Part shown: positions 10,088 to 22,199 of the stretch, piece by piece
How the letters are laid out: every line of letters begins with the position of its first letter
How positions within the stretch are numbered: the first letter of the stretch is position 1
Notes under the pieces: generated by a model
What the model was told of the DNA's origin: nothing
The model's input: only the letters and a program-made list of their open reading frames with translations
The model's database searches: none
Assembly (NCBI GenBank): GCA_014058105.1
Contig: JACGCM010000698.1
Location: 372,001 to 436,000, forward strand
DNA: 64,000 nucleotides
Source of the DNA: Kingdonia uniflora
Lineage: Eukaryota; Streptophyta; Magnoliopsida; Ranunculales; Circaeasteraceae
Reading direction: 5' to 3'
Program-made: the position numbers and the translations under genes

Positions 10088-11143
10088 ATCATTTTTCTCT
10101 TGACCTGAGACTTTTGAACTTTCTCAAATCTGTTGTTAGCCCTTTTAAGCCAACTTATTTCAAACTCACCCAGTACAACCTCGAGCTCCAATCCCTCTCG
10201 AGCTACTATATCAATCAGAGATTCCTTTCTCGTTACTTAAAAATATGGATTTGCATGTAAAATACAACATTGTTACATATACACAGGATGTTCACATGAA
10301 AATGCAGTTTTATATCATAAAAATTACTTTATTTTTCTACAAAGTTTTAGACATAAGATCTAGGGGTGCCTCGTCAACTCGTTGAAGATAATCACCTTTT
10401 ACCTATATCATATTTTCATTCCACATTCGCTAACCGAATTTAAGTCAAAAAATTGAGGTCGAGACGAACAGGAAGAGAAGTAAGCACCCCTAGATGTCGC
10501 ATAGTATTTCATAGTATTTTATAGCATAATACAGCAAAACATCTAAAGGGATTATTCCTTTCTCCACCCCCTCAAAAGCCTACCTCCTGTTTAAATTCTC
10601 ACAAACATTTATCACCTCCCAGATGTTACCATTCAATTCGGCAGGGCATGCCTCAATTATATTTATGATACCATCAGAAAGATTGATTAAAGGCACTACT
10701 AGTCCATAATTGAACTGGGAAAGGTAGCACATAAATTCCTTATCTAAATAACCTTTCCCATCCTCATTGAAGTACTTGAGGGAAACAGAATCGTCCACTT
10801 CCCTCACAAGTTTATCATGCTCCAAATCAGGCAATAAGAAAAAAAATTGCTCACCATTTTTAACAGTACACCCCCTAAAAGACCTTCCAGCATGTTCTAT
10901 CACCTCACTCCATAGACCACCTAAGCTACATTTAACTTTAGAAAACTCCTTGAATGCGTTTGAATCAACAGGATAGGGATAGAAATCACCAGGGAAATTT
11001 GGAAACTCTAATTTATCCTCCCTAACCACCTTCACAACTACTGTATACAAGCTATTAATTATTAACTTGGCCTCCACAGATCCTGTAATATCAACTCCGG
11101 CAGCTACATCATCAGTCAAACGACTAGAGGTTGAAGTCTCCAT

Positions 11144-11843
11144 CACAAAAATATGCTCGAAGTTGAGGCTTATTTCTTGAGAACTTTCTCACATATCTAC
11201 CTACATACAGGTCCATGTATTCCAATCAAATTTTTTTATAATTTATTTCTTTTTTATATTGATAATACTTTAACAAATATGTTTTTCCCTATAGTAATCC
11301 ACACTATAGTAAGGACAACAATTCACAAGTTTCCTAACCTAACAACCTTTTCAAAATTAAAATATACACGAAAATAGTAATCTTCACACAGATAAACATA
11401 TGATTATAACATACACACACAAAAAATCAATAAATTTAATAGTAGCCCAATAACCTTCAATGTAAGGAAAAAAAATGGGATATCGACAACCTCCTCCTTC
11501 ACAACAAAATTGAGGAACATGGTTTTCTTCTTAGTCTCCACAATGACACCCTCAAATTCCCTCTTACAGCAGTGTCTACTCTCGTTTCCTCTGTCTTTAA
11601 AATATTTGCGATTAAATTTTTATTCTCACACTAGATTTTTGCCTCTCTATTTTTTATAAATGTTTAGAAGAAGAAGAAGAAAGATTATTTATACTTTCTA
11701 CATCTAACTGATGGCAGTTAATGGGGCTTACACAAACCACCCTCAGTTTTCGAGCTGAGACATCCCTTCTACTATTCCTGTCAGACGATTCATACCTTTT
11801 GGAAGAAAATGCATATCCATCACTACCCCAGTTCTCATATTTA
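11144..11843. other. C internal sequence without recognised gene
   Basis: Lies between the start of the C antisense gene and the A1 insertion; matches 44947-45648 in copy 2. It is AT-rich with a GAA-rich run near 11670. Antisense ORFs of C continue beyond the A1 insertion at 23400 and 24223. No coding pattern is kept in this stretch. Confidence 0.5.
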
Positions 11844-11848
11844 AATGT
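11844..11848 (+). repeat. Left target-site duplication of A1 (AATGT)
   Basis: AATGT directly before the TGTAGTAGC terminus of the 5' LTR. The identical pentamer follows the 3' terminus at 22988-22992. Confidence 0.85.
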
Positions 11849-12343
11849 TGTAGTAGCATATTCCCCAAATTTGACAAGAACAAGGCAGTACAATATAATT
11901 GAAGACAGTCATGCATAATCGAAGATAGATAACATTCGAAAAGATACCACAAGTGCTCGACCTTCTCAAAGTAGCAATTGTGCCTGGTCAAGAAAGAACT
12001 ATTAGAGATCCGCAAAGTTCGCCCCCTCCCCCCGGAATAGGAGACTGCTTCTTTCTTTTTTCCAAACTGTATGTATCTACTATAAATATAGGTAGAGAAT
12101 AGATTATTCAAGAAACCATAATCTGTAACTGTACTATCCTTACTTCCTAAAACCTGCTACCCCTTAAAACTTCCAATAACTAGCAACATATTGGATTTTA
12201 CATAAAAATCATCCTCGGGGTCATGGTTTTTCTCAGCTTTTACTTAGTTTTCCACGTTAAATCTTATTTATTTAACCTATTATTACATATCCATTACTAA
12301 GAGTATTGGCAAAGATTCTTCTTCCGGAAAACACGCCACTACA
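11849..12343 (+). repeat. 5' LTR of A1 (495 bp)
   Basis: TGTAGTAGCATATTCC at the left, CGCCACTACA at the right, with TG...CA ends and inverted TGTAG/CTACA termini. Length equals the A2 5' LTR (45654-46148). The right end abuts the PBS after two bases. Confidence 0.9.
12081..12088 (+). promoter_or_regulatory. LTR TATA box (A1)
   Basis: TATAAATA, preceded by TATCTAC and followed by TAGGTAGA, in the middle of the LTR; conserved in D and A2. Confidence 0.65.
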
Positions 12344-12345
12344 AT

Positions 12346-12362
12346 TGGCGCCGTCATTGGGA
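12346..12362 (+). other. Primer binding site of A1
   Basis: TGGCGCCGTCATTGGGA starts two bases after the LTR. The first nine bases (TGGCGCCGT) equal the complement of the 3' end of plant tRNA-Asp. Beyond that the match stops, as is common for Tat elements with TGGCGCCGTC-type sites. The A2 version reads TGGCGCCGTCAGTGGGA. Confidence 0.75.
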
Positions 12363-12406
12363 AATACTATACTTTTCTGTACCACCACTAATCTAAAAAC
12401 CTTCCA

Positions 12407-14019
12407 ATGACAAATATGAACCTCAGAAGCCAATCCAGCATGGTGAGAGTTCAAGAAATTAATTTGATACCATAAATAGTCAACTTACAGAATGCAGTGA
12501 TCGAGCTTCAGAAACAAATAGAGTCTAAAAAAGCCAAATGATTGGAAGACCAGCGCATTCATTCTCAAGCTCTTTAGGTAGAAAGAAACGAATGAAAGAA
12601 AGCCTTAGATCAACAGAGTCAAACATATCAAAAGGAAATGGAGAGATTAAGTAGAACCCATGATCGACTCACCGACCGTCAAACATCACCTCCACTTTCC
12701 AGGAGTGTTCAGCGATTAAGAGCAACTCAGCATGAGGATCAACCAAGAGAATATGGGTTACAAATTTCTCAACCTCGATCCGAAAACTTAGACAGGGATT
12801 CTCAGTATTTTGTCTTAACATCCTCATCATCGACAACTCAAAGAAGTCGACCTTTGCGTCATCAGACTCCCTACCACTAGAAAGAAGACCAATCAGGGAT
12901 CGATTGGGGCCAGAAGGATTGGGAGATTTTGTTTTGCAAGTTACAGCCTTTCCAATTCCTCCACAATAATTCGTCACCTTGGATGACCAAAACAATATAA
13001 TCCAGGCCATAAACTCTGATATCCCAGGCAGGAGATCTACACTTGACAGGATCGAGACAAACCCTATCTCCCCTCATCTTGAAGTCATGGCCATCCTAGA
13101 CAATATCCACATGCCAAAATTCATTCAATATACAGGACTCACTGACCCACTTACCCATGTACGACATTTCAATGCCGCAGTGGGATTATACTCCAAACTC
13201 GACCACATATTTTGCAGGCTATTCAATATGAGCCTGAAAGATGAACTACTCAGATGGTTTCATACGATCTAAGAAGGCTCCATCACCACTTTCAATCAGT
13301 TGCAGCGTTTATTCGAGTTGAATTATTCTCAAGCGAAGGAATGATAGATTACTGCAGATTCCATGTTTTTCTTCTAGCAAGGCGTTAAAAAATCATTGGC
13401 AAGCTTTTACAAGCATTTCTTACAAGAAACTCAGAAAATTGGGAACTCCGATCCCAAAATAGTCGTTCTAACCTTTGCCTCCTTCCTGCACATCGATTCT
13501 AAGGTTCGAGAAGAGCTCATTCTGCATAAACCCAGAATGGTAGCAGAAATGATTGATGTAGTTAATAACTACATCGAACTAGAATGATCCAAGGAGAATA
13601 AAATGAAAAGTTCTTCTTCCATCCACTCTCGACTCAACACTTCTTCTCCTTCCCAAAAGTTGACCACTACAGAAGTACCCAAACAACGTGGCTGAAATGT
13701 CGACAATAACAGAAGACCCGAAAGAAAGGATAGAAGACCTGACAGGCCTGTACCAGTTCTACCCTCAATGACAACGACTCTCTCTGCTATCTTACCATCG
13801 ATAAAGGGAGATAAGTGTTATCGAGCACCACAAACAATACCCGATCTCCCCAACGGACCTCTATGTCAGTATCACAATGTGCATAGTCATGAAACTAGTA
13901 CCTGTTACTCTCTCATTCGAATCTTTCATCGTACCCTCTTAGCAGGAACGCTTCATAATTATGTCCTCGATATCCAAAAGTTCCTCGAGGAAGAGACAAA
14001 ACGCAAAGATGTTGAATAG
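12407..14019 (+). pseudogene. gag: gag of A1
   Basis: Starts at an ATG 64 bp past the LTR. The N-terminal third is Gln/Glu/Arg-rich (RLSRTHDRLTDRQTSPP). The capsid-like centre begins at 13110 with MPKFIQYTGLTDPLTHVRHF, continues with LFNMSLKDELLRWF and FNQLQRLFE, then ASFYKHFLQETQK and VVNNYIELE. These match the gag (UBN2/Retrotrans_gag-type) pattern of Tat elements. The C-terminal part holds a CQYHNVHSH segment where a zinc knuckle is expected, but its spacing is degenerate. It ends at TAG 14017-14019 with several internal stops. A2 has the same organisation. Confidence 0.85.
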
Positions 14020-14249
14020 AATCAAGGCCATGGGCATGCTCCTCACCTATATATGATCAAAATTGAAAAATGAAAGAAAAGGAAACAAGATGAATGGATT
14101 ACATCCTTTTGCAATATGACCTCCTCAGATAAATCAGGCAACCTTCTTCCAAGCTTGGGCTAACCAAAGCTTCCATACCATATCAACTTCGAGAACTGTG
14201 ACACCAGCTACGTGAAATACCTTCATGATGACCCTCTTGTTATTATGGT

Positions 14250-14600
14250 TAATGTCTGACAGGACTACCTACATAAGCTTTTCGTCGATACAGGAAATGC
14301 GACGGATGTATTATTCCGAAGAGAAATTAAGGTGCTAGGCCTCATAGACTCTAAGAAAGCTTAAAAAACAACAATCACCAGCTTCAATTATTCAAAAAAA
14401 TCAGCCACAGGAGAAATCACAATGCCAATTCCGGAAAGATCAGAAAGAGCATTCATAAAATTCCTTGTCATCGATGCTGAGTACAAATATTTAGCAATTT
14501 TAGGACGTAGTTCGTTACATTCGATAAAGCAGTACCTTCTACTAATCATCTAGCATTACAATTTCCAACAGATCATGGAATCTACAAAATCAAAGGTAGC
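14250..14600 (+). pseudogene. Aspartic protease of A1
   Basis: FVDTGNATD at 14281-14307 is the retroviral-type protease active site (normally DTG-S-S/A-D; Ser is replaced by Asn here). ILGRS-type sequence follows near 14500, as expected for the second conserved block. Stops are present on both sides. The protease would cut Gag-Pol inside the particle. Confidence 0.75.
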
Positions 14601-14939
14601 CAAGTAGTTGCATGTATGTGCGAAAATACCACGACCAACTCCCATACATCAAAACTACTCAAAGTATAGCAACTGGAGCAAGAGATACCCCCCGCATTCG
14701 AGCAGTATGACACTGAGATAGTCGAATCCATTGAACTTGATGGTCTAAGGCAACACACCTTTATCAGCTCAAAACTTTCCCCTGAAGAAAAAGAAGCCAT
14801 GATCAAGCTACTTAAGATAAACATTGACATCTTTGCCTGGAATTTTCAAGAAATGCCTGGCATCGATCCATTAATCGCGTGACACCGACTAAACCTCCAT
14901 CTAAACAGCAAAGCAATCACTCCAAAATGACAAAACTTA

Positions 14940-16080
14940 GCTCCCCGCCTCTGCGATGCAGTGAATGAAGAAATTGATAAACTTCTTCAGGTTAGATTAT
15001 TTCGGGATGCCAAATATCTGAAGTGGGCTTCTAATATCATGGCACTCCAAAAGAAAAATGGAAAGATCAAGGATTGTGTGGACTTCACAGAGTCCAACAA
15101 GTTTAAACCCAATGACAGCTTTCCGCTACCACTGATTCCATAACTTCTCAACTCAGTCGTAGGGCATGAACTTCATTCCATGATGGATACAGCCTCCAAC
15201 TATAATTAAGTTCCACTCGTCAAAGACGTTCAAGAAAAAATAACCTTCATTACCGAAAGAGGTCTCTACTGTTACACAGTGTGCCTTTGGGGTTCAAGAA
15301 TACAAGAGCTATTTACCAAAGGCTTGTGACATAAATGTTCAAAGATCATCTTGGCACAATCATGGAAGTCTACATCGACGATATGATCAACAAAAGATTG
15401 AAGCGTGAAGATCACTCTAGCAAACACCAAGCCACCATCGACATCCTTCGCAAATACCAGATAAAACCCAACCCAAAAAAATACCAATTCAGAGTCGCAT
15501 CTAGTAAATTCCTAGGACACCTAGTCAGCAAAAGAGGAATCAAAATTGATCCAGTACAAATCAAAGCACTCATCGCGATGCCATCTCTGCGAACAAAGAA
15601 AGATGTCCAAAAATTTGTAGGCAAGATCGCCGCTCTTCACAGATTTATCTCAAAGTCATCTGATCGATGTAAACCTCTTTACCTCCTTCATCGTTGCAAT
15701 CTCGCTCCTCTTTCAAGGAAACAACACATGGTAATCATTTGGACTCCTAACTGTGAGTTAGCCTTCCAAGATCTTAAACGGTACTTGTGGCGTCCTCCTA
15801 TAATGAATACCCCAGTTGATGGTGAAACACTAACAATGTACTTATCCATAACTGAAGACTCAATTAGTTTCATCCTTATTCAAGAAGATGAAGGAATGGA
15901 AAAACCAATCTACTTTATCAGCAAGACAATCATGCTTGCTGAAAAAAGATATACAACTGCAGAAAAATAGTTACTCGCCTTGGTCTACAGCTCTAAAAAA
16001 CTCTGTCCATACTTTTAGGCTCATCACATCAAAATCATCACTAAGTATCCCCTCAAATTGGTACTCTCCAAAATATAAAA
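14940..16080 (+). pseudogene. Reverse transcriptase and RNase H of A1
   Basis: N-terminal fingers: MNEEIDKLLQVRLFRDAKY and WASNIMALQKKNGKIKDCVD. The palm box YIDDM is intact at 15371-15385. Then come FRVASSKFLGHLVSKRGIKI and KKDVQKFVGKIAALHRFIS (thumb and connection). The RNase H start is decayed, followed by PIYFISKTIMLAEKRYTTAEK and PLKLVLSKI. A frameshift near 15290 separates the YCYTV block from the rest of the palm, and stops occur at 15142 and 15968. Open from 15335 to 15970. Confidence 0.88.
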
Positions 16081-16229
16081 ATCCCAAAGAATTTTGTAAT
16101 GGCATGTTTTCCTTGGCGAATATGATATTTCCTTTGAACCCCAGATATCTATTAAAGGACAAGCAGAATTTCTAATCGAAGACTCCAATTGGGAAGAACT
16201 CAAAGAAATCTTCCCGGATGACTCAATTA

Positions 16230-16640
16230 CAGAGCCAGACGCATGGTCCAAAATCTTTAGTTTGCGATATTTTACATACAAAGCAGTTGGACAGCATGGG
16301 TCAGGAATTGGCATCATCCTCGGTATACCTTCCAATCGTTGCATCGAGAAAGTTATCAAGCAGAACTTCTATGCCACCAATAATCAGACCGAATATAAAG
16401 GAATCCTCCATGGTCTAGATCTCGTACTCACACTTGGAGTGGAAGAATTAGCTACGTCGATTCCTTACTCATGGAAAATCATTACAACAAGACATTCTGT
16501 ACAACAAGAAAAATAGTTGATTATGCAGCCTAGTCGAAGAAAAGATGAACAAATTCAAAACGTATCAATCTCTTACTTACCTTGACTAGAAAATTGGCAT
16601 GTCGACGCATTAGCTTTCATCGCTGCTAAGCTGGGGGATA
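16230..16640 (+). pseudogene. Archaeal-type second RNase H (aRNH) of A1
   Basis: GQHGSGIGIILGIPSNRCIE, then NFYATNNQTEYKGILHGLDL and TLGVEEL are the diagnostic blocks of the additional RNase H of Tat-lineage elements. The first catalytic Asp (normally in a DGS motif) is replaced (YKAV). The Glu of TEYKG is kept. The third block is frameshifted near 16455. Position between RT-RNase H and integrase supports the assignment. Confidence 0.85.
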
Positions 16641-16729
16641 GCTAAAAAAGATCTTTAGAAATCAAAATCATCGAGCATTCCAATCACAATCTACTATCAA
16701 CACACCCGATCACCATTGCTAAAGATGAA

Positions 16730-17967
16730 GACCCTGAAGACTGTAGAAGACAATTTTATGCATACCTCAACTCCAAAGTCCTCCCCAGTAATAAAGAAGA
16801 AGCCCGATCACTTTTGGCCAAGTTCCCCCGATTCGCAGTCAAAGATAATATCTTATATCAAATCACCGGATGAGGACCCCCTATTGAATGGATCTCTTAA
16901 AAACAAGCTCATATTAAAATAAGAGAGCTTTATGAAGGTATTTGTGGAGTCCATATTTTAGGAAGATTATTACCCCAGCGAGCATTCGCTCAAGGTATCT
17001 ACTGACCGAAGATGAGATTAGATTGCGTAGAAAATGTGTGTAAATACTATAAATGCCAAATCCACGTGCAGGACATCAAACGCCCAGCCCCGGATTTACA
17101 CATTAAAAATGTCCTTTGGCCATTCAAACGATGTAAAATTTACATCATTCGACCTTTCCTTCCAGCAACGGGAAATCAAAGATTTGTACTTGTCGCCACT
17201 GACTACTTCATAAAATGGATCGAAGCAGTTCCCCTATATCATACTGATGAGAATTAAGTAATCAAGTTCCTGTGGGAACACATCATAACTAGATTTGGCT
17301 ACCCATAAATAATATGCTCTGACAGCGGCAAGCAATTTATAGGCGCCAAAGTACTTGCTTTTCTCTACAAATACAAAATACTGCTCTCAACCTCCATACC
17401 ATACTACCCTTAAGGAAACGGACAAGACGAAGCCATTAGCAATAGCATTAAATTAGGTCTATGTAAGCGTCTCAATGAGAAGAAAGGCAGGTGGGTCGAC
17501 AAATTACTTAGTGCTCTCTGGGCCTACCAAACCACTCCTCGAGTTTCAACAGGCTTCATTTTGTTCATGATGGCCTTCGGGACTGAATCAGTCATTCCTT
17601 CAGACATCCATCTACCAAGTATCCAAAGAAAAATCCCAGATGAAACAATGAACTCAGCCTCCTTAGCAACCACAACTGGATCGAGGAGACCCGAGACAAA
17701 GCCATTACAAATTTGGGAAGATACCATGACACATTAAAAAATGCTTACAACTAAAAAGTTTGAAAAAGGAAATTTGATATAGGGGACCTTGTCCTTCGAC
17801 CGATTCAAGATAATACTCGGCCTAAGAATTTAAAAAAGTTATCAAAAAACTTGGAGGGGCCATACATTGTTAGCGACAAAACAGATAGTGGAACTTACTG
17901 GCTGATGACTGAAGATGAAATCCAGCTCAAATATCTGTGGAATACTGCCCAACTGAAACTATTTTAA
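16730..17967 (+). pseudogene. Integrase of A1
   Basis: A decayed zinc-binding segment (CVENVCKYYKCQIH near 17020-17060) is followed by the core: FVLVATDYFIKWIEAVPL, IICSDSGKQFIGAK (second Asp kept) and GNGQDEA (Glu kept). The first catalytic Asp before II(G/R)PF is Tyr (near 17139). The C-terminal part holds LWAYQTTPR, STGFILFMMAFGTE and a decayed final domain, ending at TAA 17965-17967. Stops at several points. Confidence 0.88.
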
Positions 17968-18027
17968 AGATAAATACAATAACCATTTTTATCGATTCAA
18001 ATAAACAATCTTTACTGTCACTTTACT

Positions 18028-18520
18028 CTTTACTATTTTGACTTGAACTCGATCCATCCTTGACAAGTATGCATCAGGCAATCAATCATCTTTACTATTT
18101 TGACTTGATCTCGATCCATTTTTGACAAGTATACATAAGATAATCAATCACCTTTACTATTTCAAGTTGATCTCGATCCATACTTAGCAAGTATGCAACC
18201 GAGAATAAGTCAACTTTACTATCTTTATCGGATCTCGATCTATACTTAATCAGTATGTATCAGACAATCAATTATCTTTACTATTTTAACTTGATCTTGA
18301 TCCATACATAATCAGTATACATCAGACAATCAATCATCATTACTATCTTGATTTAATCTCGACCCATAATTTATACGTATGCCTCAGACAATCAATCTTT
18401 ACTATCTGGACTTACCCTCGATCCATACTTGATACGTATGCATCAAAATGTCAACTATCTGTACAATCTTCGATTGATCTCGATCCATACTTTATAAGTA
18501 CGCATCCAGACAATCAATCA
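18028..18520 (+). repeat. 62-bp minisatellite in the A1 3' region, 8 units
   Basis: Eight head-to-tail units of 59-63 bp, each with CTTTACTAT, a TTGATCTCGATCCATA core and CAATCAATCA at the end. Units differ by substitutions and small indels. Tandem repeats after pol are a recurring feature of Tat elements such as Retand and Ogre. A2 carries the same eight units at 51833-52326. Confidence 0.9.
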
Positions 18521-18938
18521 ATTTTACGCGAGCACTATCCAACTAAAGGATATTCTACTTCACATTCCTTACTTATCGAACAAACTATAACAACTCTTGT
18601 TCTTCTCGAATAAAAATCCAGATATCCATCTAAGGATAATCATCCAATAGTCATGCCTCTTATTTGCCATTTCATTGCCACCGTTCACATATCACGCCAA
18701 CAAATGTTCCTTATTTATCTACTACAATCTATAATCACATTCGACATATCACTTTGTCGAATCTACTACTTAGCATAATTTACAGAATATATGCAACATG
18801 TTTTCAAAATAACATTTCTCTGAAAAACAAATATTCATCATCCAAAATACCACATGATTCAAATTGTTTAGGTCCCATGACCATTTTTACATTAATTCTC
18901 AAACAAAAAGACAACAAACTAATACTAATTCACAACTT
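18521..18938. other. A1 sequence between minisatellite and antisense gene
   Basis: AT-rich, with no coding pattern on either strand. On the minus strand it would be the 3' untranslated region of the antisense gene at 18939-21192. Matches 52327-52743 in A2. Confidence 0.5.
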
Positions 18939-21192
18939 CTACTCCACAGCAGGGGGAGAGATTACTTCGTCCACCTTCACAACACCATCCAGAGCAAATA
19001 CCTCTTCCACCTCCCCAGATTGTACCCCAACAGTTTCCATCATCACCACATCGTTGACGACTTCAGTCCCACTCGGAACTTTGGGAGCCTCCAGAGCATA
19101 GACGACAAGATCATAATCTTTGAATACAATACCGCCAGATATAACCAAACCCTTATAATAATTCTTCCTCACTTTCAGCTCATCATATTGCTCAGAAAAG
19201 TGAGCCCTCACTTGTCTATATCTTTCTAACTTCTCCCCTTCCAACATCACCCAAACTTCATCCAAAATCTTACCTTGTTCTAACTTCATCGCCCTCCACA
19301 CAACGGCAGTCTGCTCCCTCATGTCCTTCCCGAAGTTTGTTCTCAGCATCGCAAGGGCATCCTCTTTTTCTTTCTCTGATTTTTTCTTTACGTCACAAAG
19401 AATAGCCTCACTCGCTTTGCGCGCTTCAACTTTAAAGGTATTCAGCTTTGCATTCAACCACTCCTCATCAATCATGGCTTCCTTCTCCCTTGTCAACTCT
19501 TTCTCTATATTTTTGTATGGCAAAACTTGATTTGCCAGAGCACTACTGCCAACAATGCAATCTTTGGTTTCCGTCAACAACTTCTTGATCTGTATTATAT
19601 TCATAAATTGAGCACTCGAGTGGCATGCCAGTTTCTTTAATCAAAGCAAAGAAGTAAAAATTATCACCTTCGAAATGCTTCGCTGGCCCTCACTGAGGAA
19701 AGTAATCGAGCTCTTAGTCCCCACCAAATAGTAATCCAACTCCACCTCCAGCGCATCCATCCCTGACATATAGGAGTCTATCATCCTCTAAACTTCAGTC
19801 TCTGATTCTTTGACAAACTTCTTCATCGACATCTCACCACTCCCTCCCTTCTTCGAGAGTACACTTGTCGCACCCCATGGTAGACGTCCATCTAGCACAG
19901 GTACAATATTTACAATCTTCGACTCCTCTTCATTTGTTGACTGTCGAGTAGTCCTCTTATGAGAAAGCAAAGGAGCCACAACTTGGCCTGCTACTCTTTC
20001 CTTCTTATTCTTTCCCAAGCTCTTTCCAAACATCGCATCTCTCTCGGCATCAGTCGTGTACCCGAACATGGAAGAATTTTCCAAATATAGACTAGCCTCT
20101 GCAGCCCTCTTATTCTTCGCCGATATCCAACCATCGATGACGAAAACTTTAGCACCTTTTTCCCTCGCCCTCTTTAGCCCGGCCTCTTGAAAAAGAGTGC
20201 TCATGCAAACTTGGTCGATAACAAGATTGTCGATCCTACCATTCCTTATCTTGTAATTTCTTCTTTAATTTCAGACATCCTGTCAATCTCCTTCAAAGCG
20301 GCGCATATACAAAATATAGTTTCAAACGATTCACATAACATTTACGACTTAAAACATCGACAATTAAGTTAGATAACTACAAACCTAAGTGAAAGGTCTT
20401 TCTATTTAAGGGCTCCCCTGGTTCTTTCTTGTCGAACTTGTAATTCCTAGAAGCGAGTAAACGTTTATCACTGTATCGCCCACCTGTTGACACCATGTCA
20501 TAAAACAGCAGTCTTTAAAGAAACCTCGCCAAGTAGCGATAACCAACTTTCGTCGGGTTCATCTTTAGTGTGTAGTACACACATAAATCATCGACTGTGA
20601 TCAATACTTCCCCTCTACCTTTCAGTCGACCGTTTATCGCCCCACATACCCTGAATAGGTTGTATACATTTGGATTGAACTAGCCAGGTGCCACATCAAA
20701 GAAGTTCATCAACTTTTTCTGGTCAGATAAAAGGGAAAGCTTCAACCCTTTCTTAATTTGTTCTCAGCGAACCAAAATCCCACACAAGGGTATTTTCTGG
20801 TCAATCATATCGTACTAGTATTCCTCTAACCAAATATCTCCCGGAATACAGTACTTTTTCATTAACTTCAAAATTTCTTTCGTCTCAGGACCATCTCCAT
20901 AACAGACCTCCTCACCCTCCTCCCCATCTTCCTCCCCACCCCCACTACCTTCTTGATCACTCACATGTGGCTCGTGATCTATGTCTGTTTTGGTAGCCTC
21001 CTTGTCAGACACTTCGGCAACCCTAAGAAACACCCTAAATTGATCAACACTAGCTAAACCGGCACTACTTGAGCCTACCCTATAGCTACTTCCCAGTTGT
21101 TGCGCACAAATAGATACTTCAATCATCAGAGGCTCTACATCATGGAGATTCTCATATAAATGTTTATCAACAATTCAATTTGGTTCGGCCAT
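18939..21192 (-). pseudogene. Antisense gene of A1 (coiled-coil C-terminus)
   Basis: On the minus strand an ATG at 21192 (MAEPN) begins a region with one early stop. It continues through a Ser/Gly/Glu-rich segment (EGSGGGEEDGEEGEEV, about 20910-20960) and [20 protein letters not shown] near 20560-20620, to a possible donor near 20387. A second block starts near 20290: MSTLFQEAGLKRAREKGAKV, FGYTTDAERDAMFGKS, then a long coiled coil (EKEKEDALAMLRTNF; EGEKLERYRQVRAHFSEQYDE) and an acidic Val/Glu-rich tail ending at 18939. The copy in A2 keeps the same frames. The central block could relate to the 'putative gypsy type transposon' family, but that is a weak call. Function unknown. Confidence 0.55.
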
Positions 21193-21671
21193 TTTTAAGA
21201 ACCTGTAAATCAGATTCCATATTTTTTTACCACAATTAGTATCTATCATATCTGATACATATATATATGTGTTCATAGGTTCGTATGCTCATATTAATAT
21301 AATTGTCGAGATTACTCTCTAACACATCATTATCATATTACTAACATTACATTCAACTATCGTTACTTACAGCTACATCTTACTAAATTCGGTTCTCGAT
21401 GCATTTTTGTTTATTTTTTTTCTAAGTAATAAACATCGATTACTATATTAATTTAAATTTTGGCCGAATTTCAGGAATCTTATAAGTTCTCGAAGATGCG
21501 TCACCTATTTTCCCGCCAAAACCACTCAAATAAAAGTCAGATATTGCTTTCCCCGACACAAAATCTAACCGAATCATAACTCACAAACAGTCTTTTCCGA
21601 CAATCTCGCTGCAATCAAAATCAATCCCATATAGTTGCACCGTCACCACCACGCTACGAACCATTCTCTAT
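21193..21671. other. A1 sequence between antisense ORFs
   Basis: AT-rich, with an ATATATATATG run near 21260. It could hold promoter or intron sequence for the minus-strand genes on either side. No coding pattern seen. Confidence 0.4.
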
Positions 21672-21983
21672 CTACCTCTCTCCACCAATTACGCTCACGC
21701 GACTATTTATCGCACCTCTTCGCGACTGTTCAGCTTCTCGACCATAACGCCTTACACGTCTTTTCTCAAAGTCTTTAACTCTTTGCCTTCCCAAAACCAA
21801 TTGACCCCTACATTGTTGCTCCAATCCTTCCATATCTTGAAGAATTTCTTCTAACACATTCATACTCCACAAAGCACAATCTATCTTATCATACATGCAA
21901 TGTACATCATCTTCCTTGTATTTTAAAATATCCCCAGTAGGAACACACCTCGCCATGAATCTCTTCTCATTACCTGCCCCCAT
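21672..21983 (-). pseudogene. Short antisense coiled-coil ORF of A1
   Basis: Open minus-strand frame of about 103 codons from an ATG at 21983: MARCVPTGDILKYKEDDVHC, then a charged heptad-like stretch (LQDMEGLEQQCRGQLVLGRQ) and a basic run (FEKRRVRRYGREAEQSRR). A2 preserves the frame at 55433-55651, with few amino-acid changes, so it was probably coding in the ancestor. No family recognised. Confidence 0.45.
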
Positions 21984-22199
21984 TTCTACTAAATTTACAA
22001 ATCCCTATATCTAGGGAAAAGTTTAGCACGCATCCAAATAAAAAATTCATTCGACTTTCAAATACAATGAGCAACACATTACTGAATACTACAATTTTAC
22101 CAAGTTAAAATTTATTCGATATTTAAATCACAACATAAAACATCGACAACTGCAATCTGACATCAAATCAATTTTCATTTTATTTTAATTACAAATCGG

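Larger units (their letters stand above)
7207..11143 (-). pseudogene. Antisense multi-exon coiled-coil gene of element C (copy 1, 3' end lost)
   Basis: The minus strand starts at an ATG at 11143 and is open for about 187 codons to 10580, ending at a possible GT donor (GTAGGC). A second block, about 10230-9710, is basic (SQVKRKMIGMGL, VKAGPIPFKPKP). Then come a Lys/Glu-rich block (9215-8830) and coiled-coil segments (LKGLHLRNEDLEKELAKDQ near 8650; RADLASAESDVETLSE near 7700). At least one short GT-AG intron (9216-9283) is visible. Stops and frameshifts interrupt the distal part, and the C-terminus is missing at 7207. Function unknown. The layout of N-terminal domain, basic middle and coiled-coil tail resembles other antisense genes of Tat elements here. 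Confidence 0.5.

Noticed and set aside
9309..10108. Two plus-strand ORFs with nearly identical proteins, suggesting a duplicated gene
   Set aside because: They are shadows of the minus-strand antisense exon, repeated by the 425-bp tandem duplication.
7207..12343. A giant (5-kb) Ogre-type 5' LTR ending at the A1 PBS
   Set aside because: The region does not recur after A1. AATGT plus TGTAGTAGC at 11844 and the matching D LTR fix the LTR at about 495 bp.
18028..18520. CRISPR-like array
   Set aside because: Units are contiguous with no unique spacers, the sequence is a plant genome, and the array is in the 3' region of a retrotransposon.
18664..19229. Plus-strand Thr/Ser/His-rich ORFs after the A1 minisatellite
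   Set aside because: They overlap the antisense coiled-coil tail, whose frame and composition are more protein-like and better kept in A2.
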